A stretch of 64,000 nt of DNA from Pseudopithomyces maydicus. Lineage: Eukaryota > Ascomycota > Dothideomycetes > Pleosporales > Didymosphaeriaceae. The stretch lies in NCBI GenBank assembly GCA_026873275.1, contig JANTUC010000004.1:62001-126000 (forward strand). Direction: 5' to 3'. Below the pieces are notes generated by a model. The model ran no database searches, was not told the DNA's origin, and was given only the letters and a program-made list of their open reading frames with translations. Both the position numbers and the translations under genes were made by a program. Below, one piece after another: positions 34,051 through 45,707 of this stretch. The number at the start of each line of letters is the position of its first letter. Position 1 is the stretch's first letter.

Positions 34051-35168
34051 GGTGGCAGAGCAGATGAAATGCACCGGCGGTGGAGACGGGCGGGCAGAGT
34101 GAGGTCGCCATCACCTATATATGACTCTTCCTCGGTACGAAGCTCCCCTGTCCCGTTACTAGGGCTCGAGCGCAGGTCTTCCATCTCTTGTCGGTTTCGA
34201 TCGTAGTTCTGCATGTCCTCACATGTAAGTGAAGCTACCCTAGTCGACTCGGCGACAGGACGAATCAACAGTCCCCGCTGGATAGCACTAGGCCGCATAC
34301 CTGGCCGATTGACCTGCCCGAACAGGAAGCTGCGAGAGCGTGACCGGCGATGCGGGGATTTGCCCTGGTAGCAGGCTTTGCGTAGCAATTGTATACAGCG
34401 CTGTGAATATCGAAAAATTATTGCACGCATTGGAATTGCGCGCGAGGCAAAGAACGATTGGCCGGTATAGGGAATACGGCATTGTCACCAATTGTTACAA
34501 TCACGCTTGGGGCTTACACGGACGGTGGGCAAGCCACGATTGCCGGTAGGCTAATGACGTTAGCCTTCTCAGACCAACACGGCCTGTGGCCGCACCCGTT
34601 TTGTGCAAGCTTTCACGGCGAAAAGGTTATCGCCATGGCCCTCTTGGTTTTCGTAGCGGGTCATGCAGCTCCTCCGATCGTCTCTCGAGCTTCCGGAACG
34701 GCAATGGTCGTATTCGCCATGGGCTTTTCGACATTTGCCCACGGCTGACGTCTTCGGCACCACAGCTCCCGCGTGGCGACTTTCCAAACGGGTGATAGGA
34801 CATGTACCAAGTATCGCTGTGCGATACGAAAACGACTGCATTGTCAAAATACCTGATTGTAGCTGAAGAACGCAGTGTGCGCCTTTGCGTCTTGTCACGG
34901 CTCCGTAGACCCAAGCACTAGCTGCTAGTGACTTCTCTCCCCTGAGTCAAGTCATACCATCACGCCCGGGCTCGATCTTTGCACTCCAAAACTGGTTTTA
35001 ATATATGTATATACACAGGGAAAGTAAGAGATAGCACCAGGCAGTGATGCACAGCACCCGGGAATACCTGGACCCAAAGACCCAAGTACGGCATGGTCGA
35101 ACTTTGTATACTCGATGACCGGCGTGCATCAGGCTTCAGTATTTGTAGTGACAGCTACTATCGACTCT
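34051..35168. other. Intergenic, promoter of S41 peptidase gene and 3' flank of GH114 gene
   Basis: 1.1 kb without a supported gene. It includes TATGTATATACAC at about 35003-35015. Small open frames around 34570-34910 have no conserved appearance. Confidence 0.4.
34111..34120 (-). promoter_or_regulatory. TATA box of the S41 peptidase gene
   Basis: CATATATAGG on the minus strand, about 60 bases upstream of the ATG at 34050. Confidence 0.55.
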
Positions 35169-36324
35169 CTAGTCGTGCTTGTAGTAACGGTGCCACCAAG
35201 GCTTTGCGACTTCATCTTCATCCTCATCCTCATCTTCGTCCTCGTCAGATTCCTCCTCATCCGCATCATCGCTCTCCTCGTCATCCTCCTCTCCGTTGTT
35301 CTCTTCATCTTCATCACCGGTCTCAGGCGCAGGTGCAGGCGTGGAAGAAGGCTTCGTAGCAGGCGCCGAAGTCTGGACAGCCCCTGAGCTAGACGTAGCC
35401 GAAGGAGTCGCCTCTACAACAGCAGACTGCGAGGGTGCCGGTGTAGACGGTGAAGGTGTCGTCTCACCAGACGACTCGCACGCACCCCCTAGGGTGTTCA
35501 AGCCTTGGTCCTCGGGTTTGATCAGAATCGAAAGGTTAACGCCAGTAGGCTGTTCGCAGTTGTTGCCTCCGTACTCGATGCTGAAGACGGCCTTGTTTGC
35601 ATCAGTGAGGGGCTTGTACCTGTCACATTCGTTGTACTCGTGGCACTGCTCGTTGACTGCAAACTGGATGACGTCGATAACGTCCGGGATGAGATCCAGG
35701 GCGTTTTTGAGGCCCATGGCGAGCCCATTGGAGGCAGCTTCCGAAGCAAGAAACTTGACGTAGTCGGCGTAGGCGCTCTTGTCGTAGCCAAAACCATCTT
35801 GGCCGTTGCCCTGGGGATCTTAGCCATGGTCCACGAGAATGGTATATACGAAGTGTACTTACGAATCCGTCGACGTTGTCGGGATCGACGGCAGTGCAAC
35901 CCTTGGTTGCGGCCAGCTTGATCCTCTCCTTCATGATGCTTCGCACGTTGTCGCTTTTGACGTTGACCCAGTTCTCCCCTGCCCATCCATCTAGCTCCTG
36001 TCCGTAGTCGCTGGAGCTGAACTTGCCGGCGTCATCGCGCCAGTCTTCACGCGAACCTGCACTGAAGTAGCAGATGACTTGCTTGTTTTGGCTCTTCAGG
36101 GTAGAAATGGTAGAGGCCTCGTTATCAAATAGATCGATGTCGATGGCAGTAGCGCTAGCTGCCTCCGTGCTTGCCAGATCGTTAAGGTTAACATCGGCAG
36201 AATTCAGAACAATATCCCACGACTGTCCCGCCGGGAACGAAGCCACTGCGCGACGCTGCGGCTGGGGATACGCAGACGCAAGACCGACGGCGCCTCCAAG
36301 GGCAACGGCAAAAGTCGAACGCAT
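35169..36324 (-). CDS. Secreted GH114-family glycoside hydrolase (endo-alpha-1,4-polygalactosaminidase type) with acidic tail
   Basis: Exons 35863-36324 and 35169-35810 (GTAAGT donor, CCCAG acceptor, phase 0) give 367 residues. A signal peptide (MRSTFAVALGGAVGLASA) and propeptide-like QPQRR precede the catalytic barrel: SWDIVLNS, IDIDLFDNEASTI, QVICYFSAGSREDW, KGCTAVDPDNVDGF with the catalytic-type Asp residues, NALDLIPDV, and the CHEYNEC disulphide region. The family cleaves alpha-1,4-linked galactosamine or N-acetylgalactosamine polymers. A Ser/Thr/Pro-rich linker follows the domain, and then an unusual block of about 40 almost purely acidic residues ending WWHRYYKHD. The product is extracellular or wall-bound. 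A TATATA element lies about 60 bases upstream of the start. Confidence 0.9.
35205..35330 (-). repeat. Acidic (GAT/GAG/GAC) codon repeat in GH114 tail
   Basis: Imperfect triplet repeat coding for Asp/Glu runs at the C-terminus of the GH114 protein (plus strand reads TCATCCTCATCTTCGTC-type units). Confidence 0.75.
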
Positions 36325-38380
36325 AGTGTCAATGAGCGCTGCTCGTTGTCTAACAAGATACAAAAATGAATGGAAGTCAGAGTATATACTCTGAAAAAGA
36401 ACGACAGTAAGGATCGACAAGAACAAATGTTCAACAACAAGGGCTCGAAAGTAGAGTGCAGCTCCAGGACATCGGCACTTGTCGTCTCTATATACATCTC
36501 TCGGACAATGGTGGCGCCCGCATCTCAAACGCAAAACCACCTCTATGTCAGACTGCGGGAATCCCTACCACAGCATGATGGCACCGCAATGCAATTGGCC
36601 CCGGTGATGCAGCGCAGTGCAACCCATCCACCCCCAGTGCCCCGACCAATGTCCGCAAGCGGGCGCGCGCCTATTTCCCGCTCCTTAATGACATCGAAAA
36701 GCCAATAACGGCGTGATCAGTGACATGCACCTCTCAAGACTTTCCCCTTCCCACGGGTGCACCGTGACTCGAACAGCAATTTTTTTTCATCCGCACTGTT
36801 AAAAAAGTCCGAGGGCGTGCGTTAGGGGAACCTTGGGGGCCGCGATCCGTCATCCCCATCTGTAGATGTGCGATCCGCCTCACCCACATCTCGCACCCTG
36901 GCGCGCACAGCGCATGTATGTAGGTGGGTAGTACAAGTATACAGTCAGAGTGTCAGGTAGACATGCTCACGTCACGGATCTCATTAAAGGTGCGCATCTA
37001 TGTAGGGTATGGTAAGACGATCTGCCGAGATGCGATCACGGTTTGGCGCGCGAATGCACACCAAATTGAGCGCCAAGCGCGACTTGCGAATCGGATCTCC
37101 GTGCGGCGCACCCTGCCAATCTACACACGTTTCAAACAAAATACGCGGGGGAATGGAGAAAAAAATAGGGTATTGTGGCTGGAACGGTTTGTCGTGGCTC
37201 GCCAAGGTGTTCCTGCTTTACCTAACCACATGTGTAGCGGTGACATTCTGGTGGAGAGACTGTGGTCAGGTAGGTTAAATTGGTGTTTGGTGATTGCTCG
37301 GCGTCCACACCAACTACTTCGGATTTTTCTTCTTCTATTACGCGTGGTAGAGCACCAGTTATACATGCGTATGGACTGTTTCAATACGCTTGCTCTAGGC
37401 TAGGAGCTGATCGTAAGACTTATCCATCGCACATACCCAGCCCTATGATTGATAGAGGAAAGGAAGAAGATGAGGTAATACACCATGTAAGACAAGCTTG
37501 CGTCCCAGACCAAGTAGCTACATTCCGCCCGACTGGAACCTCTACGCCGCACTAGCAGCAGAGAGAAACACTGCCCGCGACCAGCGACATACTCTGTCCC
37601 GCGAAGGATTAATCCTTCACTTCTACATTCGACCCATAGCGAAGCATTACGTTTGCAGGTGAGTCTAGGTTTCGCCAAGATCAAATGGATACCTATTCAC
37701 ATCGAGGATGACATGCTTTGAGGCGGCGACCCAGCTCTCGCATGTACACTATTCCAGAAAATCTGGCATTACAATAAACAACGATAGAAACAATCACTGA
37801 AAAAGAACCTGTTGGACCCCATGCGGCATAATCATTGAGATTGGCGTCCCTAGCTGAGCAATGGTTTCATCACCCCGACTTACAACCGTTCCCATTCGGA
37901 GAGATTACATTATATATGTATATGTATTATATTATATGCATGTCAGTCGCACTGGCATGACTTTTTTCTACCCGCCTACACTACTTCCAGATCCTCCCTA
38001 CACCATGCACCTTGCTCAAGTATGGGATCCCATCCATCCATCTGCCTTCCGCCCCCATCACCCCCATACCCCTTCCCTACATACTTCATACAAATCTCAA
38101 ACAAAAAAAAAAACACCCCAAAAAGCCAGACATTGTACATAAACGTTGACTTGAAATTACGAGCTTGTATCATCATCACCATCATTCCTCCCCCTGACTG
38201 ACCGAACACCTCCCCATACCCTTCCCATCTCACGCCACGCACACCAAGCCTATCCAACTTCTCCCCAGCCCATCAATTTTTATTACGTTGAGCTCCAACA
38301 ATGCACAAGAAATGTGTTATGTATAAGAATAATAGTTAAAAAAAAGGGGGGGCACACGACGTGAACACTCGCGCCCTCGC
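36325..38380. other. Long gene-poor interval
   Basis: Just over 2 kb. Holds the GH114 promoter (AGTATATACT at 36382-36391), an A/T homopolymer stretch near 36781-36788, TATATATGTATATG at about 37911-37924 and a poly-A run at 38103-38113. No ORF has a protein-like composition on either strand. Confidence 0.5.
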
Positions 38381-40992
38381 TCACGCAACGTCCACAAACT
38401 GCCCGATGGCCGGGACGCCGTCGACGAGCACGTACACGACGTAGGGACCCGCCGGCGCGACGTTCTTGTTCGGCGGCATGGTGACTGTGATTTTCTGGGC
38501 CGTGCTTCCGGCGGTGAAGTCCTTGGTGTCGAGGACGAGCATGCGGTGCCCCATGTGCACCGAGTGCGTTACGAAGCCGCCGTAGTAGAGCGAGACCTTT
38601 ACGGCCTTTGCGTCCTTGGGCGCTGTGAACGAGATGGTGAAGGTGGAGCCGTCGGCCTTGAGGGACTTGCTGGAGAGGGCGACGTCGGAGGGGCGGGTGG
38701 GGTTGCCCTGGAGGTACGGCGGGGTGTAGATCTCGTTGCGGAACTCGGTGACGAAGGGGTTTTCGGCGGAGGGTTCGAGGATGGGTTGTTCGACGGGGTT
38801 GGAGCCCGAGATGAGGAGGGTGCCGTCGAGGAGGAGGAGGGCGACGCTGTGGTAGAGACGGGCGATGTCTGACTTGGGGCCGGTAGTGAAGCGCTTGCCG
38901 AGGGGCTGCTCGGGGTCGTAGATGAGGACTTCGAGGGAGGGCGAGCGCGCGACGCCGAAGCCTTGGGCACCTTCCTGCGCGCCGTTGACCCAGATGACGG
39001 TGCCGTCGGGGAGGAGAGTGCCCTCGACCATGCCGCGGCCCTCGGGCATGGCGTCCATCTCCCATGACGGGTTCTCGGCCATGGGCTGGATGCGGCCGCA
39101 TGAAGGCTCGGCAGGCGCGCTGATGTCTTGGTAGGGTCCTCCACCGCAGATGACCACGTCCGCAGACCACTTGTTAGCACTCGACAGGGGCAAGAGAACC
39201 GAGCCACCAGTGTTGGGGTAGGTACGGTAGCTACCGGGCAAGTCGGGAAGCGTACGGACGACCTTGCCGGTACCAACGCTGAAGATCTCGGCCGACTTGG
39301 AGACAAACACGAAGAGGTTACCGTCGTTCAGGAGGTGGAGGAAGGGGTACATGTAGTAGGGCTGGTTCTTGGATAGGATTTCCATGTTGATGCTCTTGCC
39401 CTGGGGCGATCCATCGGCGTTGAGGATTTCGTACGTGGGATTGTTATTCTCAGGCTTTGAGGGATCGAGACCGTTCAAACTTCCAGACGCAACGAAGATG
39501 GTGTCATCGGGCATGATCTGTACAGATGCGTACCAACGAGCAGTGTCGAGCTGACTTCCGGGCTCATCCCAAGCTTGGCCATCCAGCTTTGCATCAGAGG
39601 CGGAACGCTTGAGGAATCGGATACCCTTGAAACCATCGCCAACGGTAGGATCGATAAAGTCCAAAGGCGCGTTACCTCCGAGCGAGGCAAATCGACCGTC
39701 GGCCAAGAAGATACCACCGGAGCAGAACGCGTTCGTCTTATAGGCGAGAGGAGTGAGCTTCTGGGTTTCGGGGTCATACTCGGACGAGTACGCGTATTGT
39801 CCGTTGGGAAGCTTCAATTGGGTGTAGTTCTCAACCTTGTCGAGGAAGACTACTTTTCCGTTCTGCATAAGACCGGCATGCATAGCCGGTACGCCAGAGA
39901 GACCAAGCTTTTTCAAAGTACCGGGCTTTTGGGCCGCTGGAGCCGGACTGGCCTTCGGTGCGGGAACGACGGGTCCGTTAGCGCAGGGCCCGGATTGGCA
40001 GCCTTCACCACAGTGCGATGTGGTATTACCACAGTAACCATACATGGAGCAGCAGGCACCCTGAGGCCAGTCACCGCAAATAGTGTTGCCGAAGGCCGCA
40101 CCACAGCTACCATCGGTTGTAGCCTTTCCAGTGGGTTCAGCAGCCGACGTTGTGGGCTTTCCGAGTACAGGTTCACCGGATGTTGTCGTGGATGGAGGTC
40201 TTGTAGATGTATCGCTTGCGACTGGAGCCGAGGTGGTGGTGGATGAGGGCGCCGCATCCTTGCATCCGTTTTGGCAGCCGTTTTCAACTAAGCAATGACC
40301 GTCCGTGGAGCCACAGTATCTAAATGCTGTTAATGAGGATAGTTTCCTAGAAATCAATTGACCTACCCGTAAGACGAGCAGCAGCCTCCGTATTCTCCAT
40401 TAGCATCACAAGTTGCGTCTCCAAAGTCTTTTCCGCAGCGTCCATCGTCCCGGGGAGCAGATCCTTCGACCGACTTAGAAGTCACCGGATCGGCAGCTGA
40501 AGATCCACCAGTACTTGTGCACTTGCCCGAGAGGCAGCCCTCGCCACAATGTGCTGTGGTGCTTCCACACTGGTCATGTCAATAAGTGAGCCATGAAGAA
40601 TTGGAAGAAAACCTACCCATCCATACTGACTGCAGCATGCACCGTCGTACACGGTGCTGTTTGGGTCGCACAAGAGATTGTTATGCGCCGGGCCACATTG
40701 TCCATCTGTGGAGTACTTCTGGCTCTGCCTCTTCGCTGGCATGCGACTGGCAAAAGACCGGGACACTGATTGCAAGTTGTGTTCATTGAACTTGCATCTG
40801 AGGATGGTCAGTGTCGATGGTAGAGATCACCGATGCTCGTCCTTACACATTGCCCTCGGCACAGTGCTGTCCTGTCAAGCACTTCGAGTCTTGGAGCTTG
40901 GAGAAGTCACATGTAGGGTTGACCCAGTGAAAGTTTATGTTGGCAGCGGCCAGGGTTGCGAAGGCACCCGCTGTAAAGAGAGTGGCCCTCAT
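38381..40992 (-). CDS. AA5 copper radical oxidase with three CBM18 chitin-binding modules
   Basis: Exons 40847-40992, 40617-40797, 40367-40569 and 38381-40319 (all GT-AG, phases agree) give 822 residues. After a signal peptide and a Cys-containing segment come three hevein-type CBM18 modules (each CG...C...CC...YG[WY]CG...HC...C) at about residues 77-122, 145-195 and 247-288. A Pro/Ala linker leads to the AA5 beta-propeller. The Tyr-Cys cofactor and copper ligands are all in place: Cys in NAFCSGG (about 376), Tyr in RWYASVQIM, the Tyr-His pair in RLYHSVALLL, and His in HSVHMGHRM. It should oxidise a primary alcohol or aldehyde with O2, giving H2O2, while bound to chitin. The glyoxal-oxidase branch (AA5_1) seems more likely than true galactose oxidase. 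The frame is intact. Confidence 0.93.
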
Positions 40993-43900
40993 GGTGTAAC
41001 CTTTGGATGCGTAAGCAGGTGGAAGAAGATGCATCCAGACAAGTCCAAGAGGGCCTATAGGTATTTATGTGCAAGCGAGAAAGGGACGGCAGGGGATATA
41101 AGATGTTTGTCGTGCAGAGGCTGGGATGTGTAGGTGGCAGGGCACGATGAAGACCATAGGTGTGCGGCGGAAGGGTAGCCGCGGCAGGGTGGCTGCACGT
41201 TATAGCATCTCTGATGCATGCATGCATGTGGGTAGTTGCTACCGCAACTGGACGCATCATGCAGCCGGTACTGCTCCCGGGTGCGATTGTACTGCTAAGA
41301 AACATTGACGGGTAACGCTCACCTAACGTTCAAACGGTGCCGGGCTATGGCGCGGTACGCTTGGTCGTGGTCTTGGATCCCAACAAATACGGGGGAGCGA
41401 ATGGTGAATCAATATATCAAGGAAGGCTGGCGCTGGTACTGGCTGGAAAAAGGAAGCGTGGCACACGAATACCCTGCAGCGAGGGACGCGTGTAATGCAA
41501 AGAGAACGAGTGACCTGGGATTAAACGAGTGGAATCGCCGAGGCAAGGGAATCCGGGGCTGCCTCTGGCTGGAGGAGGGTGAGGGGGAGAAGAGGAAGGC
41601 GAGGGGGGCTTCATGTATACAGCACAACTGGGGAGCTCTCGGTGCGTTTCAAGAGACCGGCGTCCAGAAACAGACGGCAGCGCGTGCATGGGCGGCCAAT
41701 GAATGAAGGCTCCTGGTGGGTTTCGACTCGCTGGCGTGGACCCGCCGGCTAGCTGCCACGATCTCCACAGGGTCTTTGGCTGCTCTGGTCGCTATTTCTG
41801 GGAGGCCTTGCCGACGGCGGTGGGACACGGAAGGCCAGCGGAAGGCCAGCGGGTCTGCTGTGTCATGGTAAACGCGCGCGGTGGCATTTCGATGACGGTG
41901 TTCATAGGTGTAGGCGCCAGGGGGAAACAAAAGGTAGATGTGTTGAGGAGAGGGCGTGTGTCGTGGCCGGGCCCCCGCCATGTCGCAGGCGGTTTGTGAC
42001 AGCACGCGGGCTGTTGTCACTCTGCGCGGAAGGCAGGACGGCAAAAGCTTGGAAGCAGTCAAGCCTTGCCGAGCTGCCTGATCGCCAACCACCGCCGGGT
42101 GGCAGACGAGGCCAGCCCCTGAGGAGGCTCCAAACGAAGGACGAGGTTGTTGCTGGGGGCCCAGGAACAGGCTTAGCTCGGCCGACGCCTCCCGACGACA
42201 CTTCCTCGGGGCTGCAGCTTGTCGTACCTACATGCTCCAAGTGCACCGTTACGCGCACCGCAATTTCGCCTTGGCTAGGTAAGAAAGACGTTTGGACCTG
42301 TGAGCGCCGACTTCCTGCGAGGCCTTTGCTAGCTGCAGCACGCTGCCACGTCTAGCTTTGCGCCTCCCAAGCTTCGTGCCCACGCGCTAGACCACCCTGC
42401 CGCACTTTCCGTGTTGGGGGGCAATATTTATGCGCTTCCCACCCGGTGCAACCAAATTGAGCATTGCTTTTTATCGATTTACGTTTCACTACCGTCGTTT
42501 TGGTCGGTCCTGGGTGGCGTAGTCGAAGGAGAGGTCAGCCACCCCGACCACTGACCACCCCCTCCCCCAATCTAAACACCCATCGCCAACACTGAACTTG
42601 ACTGCCGACGAGGCGTCCTCTCTCGTCTCATTTCACCTGAGACCTGCTCCCACGCGGCGGCAACATGGCTCTGTCCTAGCTTCTTGATCACAGCGTAGAC
42701 TCCTTCATCCCACCAGACACAGCGTAGGCTCCTTGCTCTGAGAAACCCCCTCGAATATGTTCCACTGCGTGCTTCCCACCACCACCACCTCCTCCCAACC
42801 TCTTCGCTCGCTCCACCAATTTCCAAAAGCGGGACGACTATCCTCTTCCCCACTCTTTGCCCCGCGAGTCCACGCCGTCCTGGATACCATCTCGCTTTTC
42901 GGCAACACTCTCGCTGCGAAGAGCGAGCGAGCACCGCTTCTCAAATGGCCACTATCACATACTACTGACTGACTGCCTTTTGCGAGCAAGTAGAAAAAAA
43001 ATCCACCGTTTCGCGTCGGCGGTGGAGCCCCCTCGTATCGGACTGCTGCAATCCTGCGTTTGACTTTACGCATGTTTTCCTGGGCCTCCCACCAGTCTTA
43101 AGTTTCGGACCGGCTTCGAGAAGTCCCGCGTCACTTGCTTGCCCTGCCTGCCTACCTACCCTACCGTACTTGCTGGACATCGGTGGATTGCGCCGTGGAC
43201 CTCCGACGGCCGACGCGGGTGCACGATTCTCCGGAGTGGAGCCAGCCAACCGCGCCCAGGTATCTACCTACGCTCGGAGAGTATATGTAACTATGCATGT
43301 AAAGTATGTATGTATGTGGGTATGCAGACTACGCACAGTATACGTACGCACTGTAGCGGTAATCAGCCTGCCGCATCGTGAAGGAAGCCGCCGTTACGCT
43401 TCCGCTAGCTCGGACCGGCGAAACTTAGACGGCGAGTCGTGTGGAAACATGCTCGTGAGAAGCGGAACGCAATGACGCGCGCGGACTCTGGAACGAAAAC
43501 GCTGTCGGGAAGCTGGGTTCTTGGACGATGATGTGTGTTCGATTTGTTTTCTAGACTTTCTGGGCTGTTCTATGGGTTTGCGGCGGTGATGCAGGGTATC
43601 CCGGCCGGGATAGATGTGGTATGCTATCCAGCGAGCAGGAGCGAACAGCACCTCTTTCCTGCCCTGCATGGAGCCGTGTAGACCTCTTTTTGCCCTGCAG
43701 AGTGCTTTACGTGTAGTCGGTAAAGTGAACATCATCGGCAGCAATTCATCCATGCGTACAGACATTTATATGTATTATACAAACCCCAACCCCAAGAAAT
43801 CCAATCCCGCACGACCCCAACGCTTATCAGCCACCAGCCCTCTCCTCCGAACCCACTCGCGTATTTACACTTTTACTTATCGATCGATCCACCCCTGCAA

Positions 43901-44687
43901 GTTCATGACATCATTCGAGATACTTCACCACCGATGAACGTGAATCTAAAGCAAACACACATTCGTAGCCACGGCAACGCTGGATGGGAATAAACGTAGA
44001 ATGGCAATCGTGTGTGGATGTATATCTTTATGGGGGAGGGGGGGGGGGGAGGGAAAAGGGGCGTGTACACGGCTCACGGCGTACTGGACGCGTAGTACAC
44101 GAGCTCTTGTGTTGTGGGATGCTCGTCGGGTTGTTAGGTGTAGTTTTGATGCGGTGTGCCCAGGTGTAGCATGGCATCTTCGTTGTTAGTTGAAATGATG
44201 ATTGAATCAGGAGTGGTACTGCAGGGGATTTTGAGGGTGTAGTGTATAACCAGACCATCTATGGATACTGAGTGGGGCAGAAGTAGGTAATGTAGTGATA
44301 TAGATGCAGATAAGGGGTGGAACTGTAGAATTGTACTGGATGGTTGAAGAAAGATGTGTTTTATCTCCTTTCTGGTCGGGAGGGTATGTCTTTGACATAG
44401 ATGTTATACAGTCATGCTGCAATGCAGTAAATATTTCATTCAGCTCTCTCGCGTCGATAGTTGACTCCCCTTCTCCCGTCATAAGATACTGTTGGATTAC
44501 TACATATGCCTCTTTACATCATAAAAACAATGCATCGAATATCAGCCGTAAATCATACCTCGTTCCTCGTACCACACCTCTCCCTCCCCAAATCCCAATC
44601 CCACTCCCCTTCCACCCACACAGCGCCAAAACACCTACCCATCCACCTCCCCTCACCCCTCCCCATTACACCCACAACTCAACACCC
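40993..44687. other. Very long gene-poor interval (3.7 kb)
   Basis: Contains the AA5 promoter (minus-strand CATAAATA at about 41063-41070). Also present: TGCATGCATGCATG at 41213-41226, ATGTATGTATGTGGGTATG around 43306-43325, a G12 run at 44038-44049, and a pyrimidine-rich zone 42560-42960. Open frames up to about 150 codons on both strands look random and lack a start-plus-intron structure. An unannotated non-coding transcript cannot be excluded. Confidence 0.5.
44038..44049 (+). repeat. G12 homopolymer
   Basis: Twelve consecutive G preceded by GGGGGA. Given the homopolymer problem in this sequence its true length is uncertain. Confidence 0.8.
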
Positions 44688-45707
44688 TCACAAAAGCCCT
44701 CGTCTTACTCTTCCCTTCCCTCTCCCCTTCTTCCCCTCCTCCTCCCTACTCTCTCTCCTCCCCTCCCCCAAACTCCCCCGACTCCCCCTCCACCTCCTCC
44801 CCCGCCAATACTTCACCAACCCCTTCTCCTCATCCTCGCTATCGGAATCCTCCCACGCGCTCACCGTCTGATGCTGATAACTCGCCCGCACGCTCGACGG
44901 CGACGCCGTCTCGCCGCAAGGCCACGCTTGGAACAGCTCGGAGGAGGTTGCGCTGACTTGGCGGTAGGGCGGCGTGGTTATATTGGCGAGGGATGTTGGG
45001 CGCGTGGAGTGTGAGGTTGAGGGGGGCGTTGTCGGCGACGGGTGTGAGGACAGAGAGGGGATTGGTTTGCGGGTGATTTGAATGTGAGGGAGGGAGGATT
45101 TTCGAGCTCGGGATGGGGGGAGGGTGGGTGGAGGAAGGAGAGAGGAGAAGCGCATGGGAAGGAAGGATTGGGAGGATGGAGAGGGTGGTGGAGATGTGGG
45201 TTGCTTGAATGTGGGGGCCGTTTCGTCCTGGAAGAGAGCGGATGGGGAGCTGGGTGGCGGAGGGGGTGGTGGGGCAGGGCCAGGAGCAGAAAGAACGATG
45301 GTCTTCGTACACATCTGGCATACGCCCAGTGTAGAAGTGATTGATTTTCCGCACGTTTTGCATGTGGCTACGGTGGTGGAGTCTGGGATGGATTGAGAGT
45401 CTTGATGCGTCGGGAAGCCAAAGTCGAAGTGGGGACTCGCCCTCCGGTAGGATACATTGGGCGAAGGATGTGAATCGTAGCTTTTGATGATATCTAACAC
45501 AGTTCCGCTGGAATACCGTGATTGCTGTGTTTGGCGGCGACTGGTGCTCCAGGTAGTATCTCGTCTCCGGGCGTTTTCAACCGCCCGTTGTTCGTATTCA
45601 TCCCATATTTGTGCAGTGTTCCCTGGTGTGCAAGGCGCAGGTCGAGGGTGCTTGAAGGGAGAAGTTGTTCGAGCAAGTGGTGAGGAATGTTGTGTGGTAG
45701 AGGTCAT
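44688..45707 (-). CDS. Proline-rich hypothetical protein with a small zinc ribbon
   Basis: Intronless, 339 residues from the ATG at 45707; the frame continues upstream to 45848 from a weaker start. An N-terminal region (IWDEYEQRAVENARRRDTTW, SSGTVLDIIKSYD) is followed by a CKTCGKSITSTLGVCQMC segment (CxxC-x11-CxxC), which could fold as a small zinc ribbon. The rest is Pro/Ser-rich low complexity with a poly-Pro run. It ends with a Trp/Arg/Glu-rich basic tail (KYWRGRRWRGSRG). No known family recognised. Tandem with the AA5 gene but 3.7 kb away. Confidence 0.7.
   Translation of the reverse strand: MTSTTQHSSPLARTTSPFKHPRPAPCTPGNTAQIWDEYEQRAVENARRRDTTWSTSRRQTQQSRYSSGTVLDIIKSYDSHPSPNVSYRRASPHFDFGFPTHQDSQSIPDSTTVATCKTCGKSITSTLGVCQMCTKTIVLSAPGPAPPPPPPPSSPSALFQDETAPTFKQPTSPPPSPSSQSFLPMRFSSLLPPPTLPPSRARKSSLPHIQITRKPIPSLSSHPSPTTPPSTSHSTRPTSLANITTPPYRQVSATSSELFQAWPCGETASPSSVRASYQHQTVSAWEDSDSEDEEKGLVKYWRGRRWRGSRGSLGEGRRESREEEGKKGRGKGRVRRGLL

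Noticed and set aside
36924..37403. 159-codon plus-strand frame in the gene-poor interval
   Set aside because: Random composition, no recognisable motif, and equally long frames occur on both strands there.
31715..40992. Ribosomally made peptide (ustiloxin-like) biosynthetic cluster
   Set aside because: Only the S41 peptidase fits; there is no precursor with internal repeats, no DUF3328 protein, tyrosinase or tailoring oxidase nearby.
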